From positions 620,001 through 684,000 of the forward strand of contig NZ_CP059901.1 of the NCBI RefSeq assembly GCF_014127285.1: a DNA stretch of 64,000 bases, given 5' to 3'. Origin of the DNA: Mumia sp. ZJ1417. Its GTDB lineage: Bacteria > Actinomycetota > Actinomycetes > Propionibacteriales > Nocardioidaceae. Both the position numbers and the translations under genes were made by a program. Positions 28,038 to 36,779 of this stretch are shown piece after piece; position 1 is the first letter of the stretch, and each line of letters begins with the position of its first letter. Under the pieces are notes generated by a model that was not told the DNA's origin, ran no database searches, and saw only the letters and a program-made list of their open reading frames with translations.

Positions 28038-28106
28038 GCGGTGGGGCCAACGGAAAGTGCGTCCCCCACCGCGCAGTTCCGGTGGGGTAGCGATTCTCCG
28101 GTGGGG
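28038..28106. other. CGGTGGGG repeats and inverted partner before gadB
   Basis: The octamer CGGTGGGG occurs at 28039, 28080 and 28099, and an inverted copy within 28064-28072 pairs with the first to give a 9-bp stem. The cluster lies just after the FAD oxidase stop and about 180 bp before the decarboxylase. It may act as a weak terminator or a cluster of regulator half-sites. The rest of the 270-bp gap (28107-28286) shows nothing I recognise. Confidence 0.35.
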
Positions 28107-28286
28107 CTTGGACGTCGGCGGCTGGCCCGTTAGCGCGGCTGATCCCGGCGCGGTCGTCACCGTGCTTCCGCTCTGCATTGTCCAAAGGTTTGTGTTAGGA
28201 CCGAGAGAAGGACCGCTTCAACCGAACGCCTCCCCGGGGTCCCCGCTTCACCGGTCGTCGCTCGGCGCCCGGAGTCTGGAGGAACG

Positions 28287-29666
28287 ATGGCGCACTCGGA
28301 GTTCGGGGGCGGCGGGTTGGACCCACTCTTCGCCCGCCATGCCGAAGAGACCGGCCAGACCCGCAACGTCCTGCACGAGGAGCCAATGCTCCCGGAGACG
28401 GCCTACCAGATCGTGCATGACGAGGTAATGCTCGACGGCAACGCGCGTCTCAACCTCGCGACGTTCGTCGGCACGTGGATGGGGCCATACGCGGACCGTC
28501 TCTACTCCGAGACGTACGACAAGAACATGATCGACAAGGACGAGTACCCCGCGACGGCGGCGGTCGAGGAGCGGTGCTGGCGGATCCTCGCGGACCTCTG
28601 GAACGCTCCCGACCCCGACCAGGCGCTGGGCACGTCGGCGATCGGTTCGTCCGAGGCGTGCATGCTCGCCGGTCTCGCGTTCAAGCGACGTTGGCAGCAC
28701 GCACGCAGGGCCGAGGGGAAGTCGACCGAGACCCCCAACCTGGTGATGAGTTCGGCCGTTCAAGTGGTGTGGGAGAAGTTCTGCAACTACTGGGACGTCG
28801 AGGCCCGCTACGTGCCGATCACTGAGGAGCACAAGACGCTCGACGGGCACGACCTCGCGTCGTACGTGGACGAGAACACGATCGGCGTCGTCGTCATCAT
28901 GGGCGTCACGTACACGGGCATGTACGAGCCGGTCACCGCCGTGGCGGCGGCTCTGGACCAGATCGAGAAGGACACCGGCCTCGACATCCCGATCCACGTC
29001 GACGGTGCCTCCGGCGCGATGATCGCACCGTTCCTGCAGAAGGACATCGAGTGGGACTTCAGGGTCGAGCGGGTGCACTCGATCAACACCTCGGGGCACA
29101 AGTACGGGCTCGTGTACCCGGGTCTCGGCTGGGTCGTCTGGAAGTCTCGCGACTTCTTGCCTGAGGACCTGATCTTCTCGGTCAGCTACCTGGGCGGTGA
29201 CATGCCGACGCTCGCGCTGAACTTCTCGCGGCCGGGTGCGCAGGTCCTCCTCCAGTACTTCAACTTCCTGCGGCTCGGTTACAACGGCTACCGCGCTGTG
29301 CAGCAGGCCGCTCAGGACACCGCGAAGCACCTCGCCGACGGCATCCAGAAGCACGGGGCGTTCACGCTGTGGAACGACGGCAGTGACATCCCGGTCTTCG
29401 CCTGGCGCCTTGCGGAGGGCCACACGGACAACTGGAACCTGTACGACCTCTCCGACCGGCTGCGCACGTACGGCTGGCAGGTGCCGGCGTACCCGATGCC
29501 GGACAACCTTTCCGACCTCGTCGTCCAGCGCATCGTCGTCCGCAACGGGATGAGCTACGACCTCGCCGACAAGCTGCTGCGCGACATCGCTGCGGCCACG
29601 AGCGATCTCGACAGCCTTCCTGCGGCGATCCCGCGGTCCGTGGCGAAGCGCACCTTCCACCACTGA
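28287..29666 (+). CDS. gadB: Glutamate decarboxylase (PLP-dependent)
   Basis: A 459-residue group II decarboxylase of normal length. N-terminal ARLNLATFVGTWM, the GSSEACMLAGLAFKRRW cofactor region, IPIHVDGASGAMIAPF with the PLP-contacting Asp, and INTSGHKYGLVYPGLGW with the Schiff-base Lys are all present. It converts glutamate to GABA and CO2, consuming a cytosolic proton. The ATG at 28287 follows a GGAGG ribosome site. No antiporter gene is adjacent. The C-terminus ends AKRTFHH, the His-rich tail typical of acid-responsive GAD. Confidence 0.95.
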   Translation: MAHSEFGGGGLDPLFARHAEETGQTRNVLHEEPMLPETAYQIVHDEVMLDGNARLNLATFVGTWMGPYADRLYSETYDKNMIDKDEYPATAAVEERCWRILADLWNAPDPDQALGTSAIGSSEACMLAGLAFKRRWQHARRAEGKSTETPNLVMSSAVQVVWEKFCNYWDVEARYVPITEEHKTLDGHDLASYVDENTIGVVVIMGVTYTGMYEPVTAVAAALDQIEKDTGLDIPIHVDGASGAMIAPFLQKDIEWDFRVERVHSINTSGHKYGLVYPGLGWVVWKSRDFLPEDLIFSVSYLGGDMPTLALNFSRPGAQVLLQYFNFLRLGYNGYRAVQQAAQDTAKHLADGIQKHGAFTLWNDGSDIPVFAWRLAEGHTDNWNLYDLSDRLRTYGWQVPAYPMPDNLSDLVVQRIVVRNGMSYDLADKLLRDIAAATSDLDSLPAAIPRSVAKRTFHH

Positions 29667-29694
29667 GGGGTGCGGCTCGGCGCGGAGCTCATCC

Positions 29695-30927
29695 TCACCG
29701 TTCTCGGGGCGGTGTGGCTGACGGCGATCGCCGCCCCTCGAGCACACCGGCGAACGCGAGCATCGTGATGCCGGCGAGGGGGACGACGAGGAGGCCGACC
29801 CGCAGGCTCGTCGCGTCCGCGACGAGGCCGACGATCGGGGGCGAGACGAGGAATCCGACCCGCATGAGCCAGGTCAGCAGCGTGAGTCCCGTGCCGGGCT
29901 TGAAACCGGGGAGCTCGTCGGCGCCGTGCATCGCCGCGGGGATCACGGTCGCGACGCCGAACCCGGCGGCCGCGAACCCGGCGATGGTCCCCGGCACCGT
30001 CGGGAAGGCCAGTGCGGCGCCCATGCCCGACGCGGTGATCAGGCCCCCGACGCGGACCACGGCGCGCTGCCCGAACCGGTCGACCAGCCGGTCGCCGATG
30101 ATCCGCCCGACGAACTGCGCGCCGACCAGCGCGACGTAACCGAACGCGGCGATCGACCCTGCCGCGCCGAGCGACTCGTTCAGGTAGACCGCCGCCCACG
30201 TGCTGCCCGCGTCCTCCACGAGTGCGTCCGCGATGCCGAGGAGGACGAGCGCGCCGAGGACCAGGACCGTACGAGGGGTGGGGCCGGTCGGTCGGGCGCG
30301 AGGCGTCGGTGGGGTGCCGTCGGGCTCGCTGGTCTCGATGGGCTCCACGGGCTCGGCATCGCGGCCGCGCAGCAGGAACGGGAACGCCGCGACCGCGATC
30401 GCGGCGAACAGCGCCGACGAGAGGCCGAGATGGACCGCCGGTGACAGACCCAGCGCGACCGCCCCCGCGCCCATAAGGCCACCGAGCACCGCGCCTGCGG
30501 ACCAGATCGCGTGGAACGCGTTGAGGATCGACCGCCCGTAGCGTCGCTGGACCCGCAGCCCGTGCGCGTTCTGCGCCACGTCGGTGATCGCGTCCATCGC
30601 GCCGAGCAGGAACAGCGCCGCGGCGAACGTCGCGAGGTTGGGCGCGAGACCGATGGCGAAGGCGCCGACCCCGGTGAGGATCGTGCCGACGACCGTGACC
30701 CGCGACGACCGGAAGCGCCTGATGAGCACGCCGGCCGCTAGCCCCGCGACCAGTGCTCCGACGGGCAGCGCGGCGATCGCGAGTCCGTACGAGGCGTTGG
30801 TCAGGTCGAGGTCGTCCTTGATCCCGGGATAGCGGGGGAGGACGTTCGCGAAGATCGCGCCGTTCGTCAGGAACAGCACGGCCACGGCGATCCGCGCGCG
30901 GCGCAGCGTCTGGTCGGGGGAGGTCAC
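29695..30927 (-). CDS. Major facilitator superfamily transporter
   Basis: A 410-residue protein with twelve predicted helices in two halves around a charged Pro/Arg-rich loop (about residues 200-225). The first helix is VAVLFLTNGAIFANVLPRYPG, followed by an A-motif-like IRRFRSSRV. The DAITDVAQNAHGLRVQRRYGR segment is characteristic of the YbjJ/fucose-permease-like MFS group. The substrate is not inferable. It lies 9 bp downstream of the GlxA regulator on the same strand and probably forms one transcript with it. It converges on gadB with a 28-bp gap. Confidence 0.88.
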   Translation of the reverse strand: MTSPDQTLRRARIAVAVLFLTNGAIFANVLPRYPGIKDDLDLTNASYGLAIAALPVGALVAGLAAGVLIRRFRSSRVTVVGTILTGVGAFAIGLAPNLATFAAALFLLGAMDAITDVAQNAHGLRVQRRYGRSILNAFHAIWSAGAVLGGLMGAGAVALGLSPAVHLGLSSALFAAIAVAAFPFLLRGRDAEPVEPIETSEPDGTPPTPRARPTGPTPRTVLVLGALVLLGIADALVEDAGSTWAAVYLNESLGAAGSIAAFGYVALVGAQFVGRIIGDRLVDRFGQRAVVRVGGLITASGMGAALAFPTVPGTIAGFAAAGFGVATVIPAAMHGADELPGFKPGTGLTLLTWLMRVGFLVSPPIVGLVADATSLRVGLLVVPLAGITMLAFAGVLEGRRSPSATPPRER

Positions 30928-30936
30928 CGCACGACG

Positions 30937-31941
30937 CTAGTCGATGACTGGGCGCACGACATCATCGTCAGCAGCGGTACGACGTCGCGCGCGCGACCGG
31001 TACGCGGACGGCGTCGTGCCGTACTGGCGCACGAACGCCTGGCGCATCGCCTCGGCCGACCTGAACCCGCACTGGCGTGCGATGGTCGCGAGCGGTTCGG
31101 GGGTTCCCTCAAGCAGATGGGCGGCCGCTTCGAGACGCACGGTCCGGACGTACTGCGCTGGCGTGGCTCCGACCTCGGCGGCGAAGACTCGGCCGAGGTG
31201 ACGCACGCTCACACCGGCGACGTCCGCGAGGGCGGCGGTGTCTGCCGGAGCGGCGAGATCGGCGGTCACGTGGTCGGTCACGCTGCGGACGATGGTGTTC
31301 TCCGTCGTGGGTGCTGCGGTGTGGATGCTCATCTGCGACTGGCTCCCCGGCCGCTGGAGGTAGGTGACGAGGTAGCGCGACGTCGCACGCGCGAGCTCCG
31401 GCCCGTGGTCCTCCTCGATGAACGCCAGCGTCAGGTCGAGCGCGCTCGTGACGCCGGCGGCGGTCGAGATCGCGCCGTCGCGGATGAAGATCGGATCAGG
31501 ATCGACGGTGACATTCGGGTGATGGCGAGCCAGCCGCGCCGCGTACTGCCAGTGTGTGGTCGCGCGCCGCCCGTCGAGGAGGTCGGCCGCGGCCAGGATC
31601 GTGGCCCCTGTGCAGACCGAGGCCGTACGGCGGGCCGCGCCGGCGAGACGGCGTACGTGGTCGCGGACCAGCATGCTCTCCGCGGCGCGCTCGTGACCGG
31701 TGCCGCCGGAGACGATGACCGTGTCGATCGGCGTCGCAACGTGCTCGAGCGCGCCGTCGGCGGCGAGGGTGAGGCCCGACCCGCACACGACGGGGAGCCC
31801 GCCGGGCGAGACGACGCGCGTGCTGTACGGGACCTCGAGCGCTCCGATCATGTTCGCCATCATCAGCGGGGTGGTGATGCAGGCGATGTCGAGCAGCTCG
31901 GCGTTCTCGTACGCGACGACGACGACGGTCCGTTCCGGCAT
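30937..31941 (-). CDS. GlxA-family AraC transcriptional regulator with DJ-1/PfpI domain
   Basis: A 334-residue regulator. Residues 1-180 are a class I amidotransferase-like DJ-1/PfpI domain (VVVVAYENAELLDIACI, then ASVCTGATILAAADLL with the conserved Cys, and ATTHWQYA). The last 100 residues are an AraC HTH pair (DVAGVSVRHLGRVFAAEVG and TIARQCGFRSAEAMRQAFVRQYG). Such proteins respond to small ligands bound in the DJ-1 domain. Its immediate neighbour, the MFS carrier, is the likely target. The start lies about 100 bp from the divergent membrane-protein gene. Confidence 0.93.
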   Translation of the reverse strand: MPERTVVVVAYENAELLDIACITTPLMMANMIGALEVPYSTRVVSPGGLPVVCGSGLTLAADGALEHVATPIDTVIVSGGTGHERAAESMLVRDHVRRLAGAARRTASVCTGATILAAADLLDGRRATTHWQYAARLARHHPNVTVDPDPIFIRDGAISTAAGVTSALDLTLAFIEEDHGPELARATSRYLVTYLQRPGSQSQMSIHTAAPTTENTIVRSVTDHVTADLAAPADTAALADVAGVSVRHLGRVFAAEVGATPAQYVRTVRLEAAAHLLEGTPEPLATIARQCGFRSAEAMRQAFVRQYGTTPSAYRSRARRRTAADDDVVRPVID

Positions 31942-32038
31942 GCTTCAGTGTAGGCCGAGAGACACGGATCCCAGGATCTCGGACACGATCGGCCGCAGAG
32001 GTCTCACGCGTCGGGCAAACCTCCTTAGCGTCGACGTC

Positions 32039-32620
32039 ATGATCAGCGACACCGAGGGACGCGGACCTCGCACCGAGCGGCAGCACCGCCTGCCGTGGCT
32101 GTTGCGGCGGTGGCCGACTGCGCTCGGCATCGGGTCAGGCGCGTTCATCGTGTCCGACATGACGGACGGGTCGGAGGCGGCGCTCGTCCTCGTCGTCGCG
32201 GCCTTGGGCTACATCGCGACTGCGGTGCTGGACCGGCAAGGTCTGATCTGGGCGGTCGTCGCGGCCGAGATGGTCGTGGTCGTGGTCCTGCGGATCGTCG
32301 ACGTCGATCCCATCCCGGTGCTGGCCGTCGCTGCGGTCGCACTGGCGCTGGTCGGCGCCGTGCGGCGGAGGTGGGGGCCGTCTCGCTTCGAGACGCTCTA
32401 CCCCTGGCTCACCGCGCTCTTCCTCGTCGCTGGCCTCGTCGGTGCTTACGCGAGCCCGGTGCTCGCCGGGGTGATCGTCGGCCTCGCGCTCATCGCTCAC
32501 GCTGCGTGGGACGCGATCCACTGGCACGAGGACGCCGTGGTCAGCCGCCCGTTCGCCGAGTGGTGCGGCACGCTCGACTTCGTTCTGGGGATCGGGGTGC
32601 TCGTGCTGGTGCTCGCGTGA
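32039..32620 (+). CDS. Small multi-pass membrane protein of unknown function
   Basis: A 193-residue protein with six predicted helices after a basic N-terminus (LPWLLRRWPTALGIGSG). Examples are ALVLVVAALGYIATAVL, IWAVVAAEMVVVVVLRIV, VLAVAAVALALVGAV and VLAGVIVGLALIAHAAW. A His-containing segment, WDAIHWHEDAVVSRPFAEWC, lies near the C-terminus and could bind metal or haem, though this is only suggestive. I do not recognise the family. ATG 32039 is the first start that keeps the cytosolic basic segment. Confidence 0.7.
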   Translation: MISDTEGRGPRTERQHRLPWLLRRWPTALGIGSGAFIVSDMTDGSEAALVLVVAALGYIATAVLDRQGLIWAVVAAEMVVVVVLRIVDVDPIPVLAVAAVALALVGAVRRRWGPSRFETLYPWLTALFLVAGLVGAYASPVLAGVIVGLALIAHAAWDAIHWHEDAVVSRPFAEWCGTLDFVLGIGVLVLVLA

Positions 32621-32627
32621 GCGCCCC

Positions 32628-33338
32628 TCACCCGCGCTCGGTGCGGACGAGCATGCCGATCTTGTCGATGCGGTGCTCGGGGTTGTCGAACTCGTCGACC
32701 CAGAAGTTGCCCTGCGCGTGGTCCTCCGGCGTCGCGCAGGTCGAGAGCGTGACGTGGGCGCGTTCGGGCTGACGACCGGGGTGGCCGGGGACGGCAGCAC
32801 GCTGCTCCGCGAGCGAACGCGCCGAGCGGAACGACGTCGAGCGCGTGCCGACGATCTCGTACGTCCAGCGCGTGCCGCCGGCGGTCACATGCACCCGGTC
32901 GCCGCGCTCGAGGTCCGGCAGGTCCAGGAACGCCCGCGTGGACGAGAGGCGGTGCGCGGTCACCTGGTAGTTGCCGATCCCGCCGGGCCCCGCACCGCCG
33001 TCGCGCCCGTACGGGCTGGCGGCGTGGCCACGGTTCTGGATCCGGGTGCCGGCGTCGTCGTCGGTTTTGCCCCGGTAGGCGATCACGCGCAGGTCGCGGA
33101 TGCCGAGAGTCGGGATGGACAGGAGGGCGTCGCGAGGCGGGGTGGGAGGTGCGGGAGCAGCGGTGGGGCTCGGCGTCGGGGTTGGTGAGGGCGCCCGCGT
33201 CGCGGAGGGCGTGCGCGTCGGAGTGGTCGACGCAGATCGCTCGGCCTGCGGCGTGGGGGCGCGCTCGACGACCGGGGCACCGCCACATCCCACGATTAGG
33301 AGTGTGGCCGCGCCCAGGAGGCCAGTGCGTGCCTTCAT
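32628..33338 (-). CDS. Class E/F-like sortase, predicted lipoprotein
   Basis: A 236-residue exported sortase. It starts with a lipoprotein signal (LLIVGC, acylated Cys18), then a Ser/Thr/Pro linker (about 25-68) and a sortase fold with catalytic His129 (VTAHRL), Cys201 (LSTCATPEDH) and a candidate catalytic Arg223. Sortases join LPxTG-like proteins to the cell wall or to each other; membrane anchoring by lipid rather than a helix is less common. The ATG lies one base past the stop of the upstream putA gene, so translation may be coupled. No sortase substrate is seen nearby. It converges on the small membrane-protein gene. Confidence 0.85.
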   Translation of the reverse strand: MKARTGLLGAATLLIVGCGGAPVVERAPTPQAERSASTTPTRTPSATRAPSPTPTPSPTAAPAPPTPPRDALLSIPTLGIRDLRVIAYRGKTDDDAGTRIQNRGHAASPYGRDGGAGPGGIGNYQVTAHRLSSTRAFLDLPDLERGDRVHVTAGGTRWTYEIVGTRSTSFRSARSLAEQRAAVPGHPGRQPERAHVTLSTCATPEDHAQGNFWVDEFDNPEHRIDKIGMLVRTERG

Positions 33339-33339
33339 C

Positions 33340-36300
33340 TCACGACGGTAGGACGTGATCCGTCAGTCCGTCGAGGGTGCCGAAGCGGTGCGCGGTCATG
33401 CTCACCGCCTGCTCGTGCACGAACGGCAGCATCTCGACCCGCCCCGCCTCCGTGACCGGGTGCCCGTACACCGCGAGGTCAGGACGCCCACCGGTCGCCC
33501 GCATCAGCGCAGCCGCGTCGCCGCCAACGAGGCGTACGCGCCCGGCCGGAAGGTCCGTGGCCCGTGCAAGCCACGCGGCGTCCCGCTCCACGACGATCGA
33601 CGTCCGGGCGCCGCCGAAGGCGACCCGTACCGGGGCAGGCAGCGCGACGGCCGAGCTCACCGAGACGATCGCCCCCGCACGCGCTCCTGCCGCGACGACG
33701 CGGACGAGCTCGGCCAGCGGCCGCTCGCCGTCGTACCGCACGGTGACGGGCACGGGCAGGTGCCTCAGGACGTTGCGCTCGTACGGGATGCCCGTGACGT
33801 CGGCGCCGACGCCGAACAGCGTCCGCCAGGCCTGCGCGTCGCTGCGCAGCGCCCGCTCGAGCATGGCGAGGCCGTCGCCGGGCACGCCTGCGGCGACGGC
33901 GGCGTCGACGAACACCCGCTGATCGAGCGCGATCGGGTCGCCCGACGTCGCCCGCGCCGGCTCCCAGTCGACCAGCCCGTGGAGATAGCTCGGGCCACCC
34001 GCCTTCGTACCGGCGCCGACCGCCGACCGTTTCCACCCGCCGAACGGCTGCCGTCGTACGATCGCGCCGGTGATGCCGCGGTTCACGTACAGGTTGCCCG
34101 CGTCGACGCCGTCCACCCACCGCGCGATGTCGTCCGGGTCGAGCGAGTGGAGCCCGGCGGTGAGCCCGTACGGCGTCGCGTTCTGCAGCGCGATCGCCTC
34201 GTCCAGCGTCCCGGCGGTCATGATCCCGAGCACCGGCCCGAAGAACTCCACAAGGTGCGTCGCCGATCCGGGTGCCACGCCGACCTTCACCCCGGGCGAC
34301 CACAGGCGGCCGGTCTCGTCGAGCCGCCGCGGCGCGACGAGCCACGACTCGCCGGTCTCGAGCGAGGTGAGCGCGTCGAGCAGCTTGCCGTGCGCGGGTT
34401 CGATGACGGGCCCGACCTGGCTTGTCGGGTCGGTCGGATAGCCGACCTTGAGCGACCGTACGGCATCGGCGAGCTGGTCGCGGAAGCGTCGCGACCGCGT
34501 CACGGGGCCGACGAGGATCGCCAGCGAGGCCGCCGAGCACTTTTGCCCGGCGTGCCCGAACGCCGACGCGACGAGGTCCTTCACGGCGAGGTCGAGGTCC
34601 GCGCTCGGCGCGACGACGATCGCGTTCTTGCCGCTGGTCTCGGCTAGCAGCGGCAGGTCCGGCCGGAAGGTGCGGAACAGCGCCGCTGTCTCGTACGCGC
34701 CGGTGAGGATCAGCCGGTCGACGCGGCGGTCGGAGACGAGCTGCTGCCCGAGGTCGGACTCGGCGACGTGGACGAGCTGCAGCACGTTGCGGGGCACGCC
34801 CGCCTCCCACAGCGCCGCGACGACGAGCGACCCGCACCGCCGGGCCTGGTGGGCGGGTTTGACGACGACCGACGCGCCGGACGCGAGCGCGGCGAGCATC
34901 GAGCCCGAGGGGATCGCGACCGGGAAGTTCCACGGCGGCGTGACGACGGTGAGGCGTACGGGGACGGGCGTCGCGCCGTCGGTACGGTCGAGCAGCCTGG
35001 CGGACTCGGCGTAGTAGCGGGCGAAGTCGACCGCCTCGGAGACCTCCGGATCGGCCTGGTCGACGGTCTTGCCGCACTCGGCCGCCATCACCTCGACGAG
35101 GTCGGCGCGATGCCGTTCGAGCGCGGCCGCGGCACGGCGCAGCACCTCGGCCCGCCCGTCTCCGCCGAGCGCGGCCCACGCCGGCTGCGCGTCGACCGCC
35201 GAGGCGAGCACGCCCTCGATCGCGTCGGCTGAGGTCACGGTGTGCTCCCGCACCAGCTCCTCGCCGAGCTCCGACGACGCGGCGCGCGCGAGGATGTCCC
35301 GCGCCCAGGCGCGGTTGCACTCCAGGGCCGGGTCGGTGTCCGAGGTGTTGGCGAAGCCCGGCGGCGGCACGTCGACCGGATCCGTACGGCGGTCCTGTCG
35401 CCGACGCGGCTCCGGCACGGTCGCGTCCACCGCCCGCAGCGACGCGAGGAACCGGTCCCGCTCCCGTGCGAACAGCCGCTCGTCGCTCCCGAGGTCGAAG
35501 ACCGCCGACATGAAGTTCTCCGGGCTCGCGCCCTCCTCGAGTCGCCGCACGAGATAGGCGATCGCGGTGTCGAACTCCGCCGCCCGCACCACCGGGGTGT
35601 AGAGGAGCAGCCCGCCGACGGTCCTGCGTACGGCCTCGGCCTGTCCCTGCGCCATCCCGAGGAGCATCTCGACGTCGACACCGTCGCGGACCCCGCGCCG
35701 CCCGGCGAGCAGCCACGCGTGCGCGACGTCGAAGAGGTTGTGACCGGCGACCCCGATCCGGACGTTCGCGATGCGGTCGGGGTCGAGGGCGTAGTCGAGG
35801 ATCCGCTTGTAGTGCGTGTCGGTCTCCTGCTTGGAGCCCCAGGTCGCGAGCGGCCAGTCGCGCAGCGCCGACTCGACGTGCTCCATCGGAAGGTTCGCGC
35901 CCTTGACCAGCCGCACCTTGATCACCGCACCGCCGGCGGCGCGGCGACGCGCGGCCCACTCCTGGAGGTGCTGCATCGTCGCGAGGGTGTCGGGCAGGTA
36001 GGCCTGCAGCACGATGCCGGCCTCGAGGTCGCGCAGCGCGGGCTCGTCCAGGAGACGCGTGAAGACCGCGACGGTGAGGTCGAGGTCGCGGTACTCCTCC
36101 ATGTCGAGGTTGATGAACGTGCGCGGCGACGCCTGCACCGCCTGCCGATAGAGCGGACGCAGCTGCGCGACGACGTGGTCGACCGTCTCGTCGAACGCCC
36201 ACGGCGAGTGGGGTGCGACGGTCGCGGAGACCTTGATCGACACGTAGTCGACGTCGGGTCGCGAGAGGAGTCGCTCGGTCCCGTCGAGCCGCCGCGACGC

Positions 36301-36777
36301 CTCGCGCTCGCCCAGCACGGCCTCGCCGAGGAGGTTGAGGTTGAGCCGGACGCCGCGCGAGCGGATGCGCGCGATCGCTTGGCCGAGCCGGCGGTCGGAG
36401 GCGTCGACGACGAGGTGCCCGACCATGCCGCGCAGGACCCTGCGGACCATCGGGATCACGAGGCCCGGCGCGACCCGCGCGGCGACGGCTCCCACGCGGA
36501 TCGCCGCGCGCAGGTGCCACGGCAGGAACGACGGCACGTCCTGTGCGTGCTCGGCGAAGGCCCGTGCGGCGACCCGAGCGTCCTCCGGCCGGATGACGCC
36601 GTCGACGAACCCGACGGCGAACGGCAGGCCCGCCGGATCCTTCAGGACGTCCGCGAGCTGCTGGGCCGAACGGTCGGTCGGCACCTGCGCCGCGACCGCG
36701 AGCCACTGCCGTACGAGAGCCTCGACCTCGTCCTCGAGACCGGGATCGTGCGCCAGGGCTGCGGTCGCGTCGGGCAC
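33340..36777 (-). CDS. putA: Bifunctional proline dehydrogenase / L-glutamate gamma-semialdehyde dehydrogenase
   Basis: An 1,145-residue PutA. The first 430 residues form the FAD-dependent proline dehydrogenase barrel (FVDGVIRPEDARVAARAF, YVSIKVSAT, FINLDMEEYRDLDLTV, VRLVKGANLPMEHVES, ending at the YLVRRLEEGASPENFM motif). Residues about 500-960 are the aldehyde dehydrogenase: TPPWNFPVAIP, the Glu in LLAETSGKNA and the catalytic Cys in FGHAGQKCSAASL. A C-terminal region of about 170 residues completes the chain. No N-terminal DNA-binding domain is present. The enzyme converts proline to glutamate. It sits 2 bp after the ornithine cyclodeaminase gene on the same strand, whose product it would consume. 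Confidence 0.96.
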   Translation of the reverse strand: MPDATAALAHDPGLEDEVEALVRQWLAVAAQVPTDRSAQQLADVLKDPAGLPFAVGFVDGVIRPEDARVAARAFAEHAQDVPSFLPWHLRAAIRVGAVAARVAPGLVIPMVRRVLRGMVGHLVVDASDRRLGQAIARIRSRGVRLNLNLLGEAVLGEREASRRLDGTERLLSRPDVDYVSIKVSATVAPHSPWAFDETVDHVVAQLRPLYRQAVQASPRTFINLDMEEYRDLDLTVAVFTRLLDEPALRDLEAGIVLQAYLPDTLATMQHLQEWAARRRAAGGAVIKVRLVKGANLPMEHVESALRDWPLATWGSKQETDTHYKRILDYALDPDRIANVRIGVAGHNLFDVAHAWLLAGRRGVRDGVDVEMLLGMAQGQAEAVRRTVGGLLLYTPVVRAAEFDTAIAYLVRRLEEGASPENFMSAVFDLGSDERLFARERDRFLASLRAVDATVPEPRRRQDRRTDPVDVPPPGFANTSDTDPALECNRAWARDILARAASSELGEELVREHTVTSADAIEGVLASAVDAQPAWAALGGDGRAEVLRRAAAALERHRADLVEVMAAECGKTVDQADPEVSEAVDFARYYAESARLLDRTDGATPVPVRLTVVTPPWNFPVAIPSGSMLAALASGASVVVKPAHQARRCGSLVVAALWEAGVPRNVLQLVHVAESDLGQQLVSDRRVDRLILTGAYETAALFRTFRPDLPLLAETSGKNAIVVAPSADLDLAVKDLVASAFGHAGQKCSAASLAILVGPVTRSRRFRDQLADAVRSLKVGYPTDPTSQVGPVIEPAHGKLLDALTSLETGESWLVAPRRLDETGRLWSPGVKVGVAPGSATHLVEFFGPVLGIMTAGTLDEAIALQNATPYGLTAGLHSLDPDDIARWVDGVDAGNLYVNRGITGAIVRRQPFGGWKRSAVGAGTKAGGPSYLHGLVDWEPARATSGDPIALDQRVFVDAAVAAGVPGDGLAMLERALRSDAQAWRTLFGVGADVTGIPYERNVLRHLPVPVTVRYDGERPLAELVRVVAAGARAGAIVSVSSAVALPAPVRVAFGGARTSIVVERDAAWLARATDLPAGRVRLVGGDAAALMRATGGRPDLAVYGHPVTEAGRVEMLPFVHEQAVSMTAHRFGTLDGLTDHVLPS

Positions 36778-36779
36778 CG

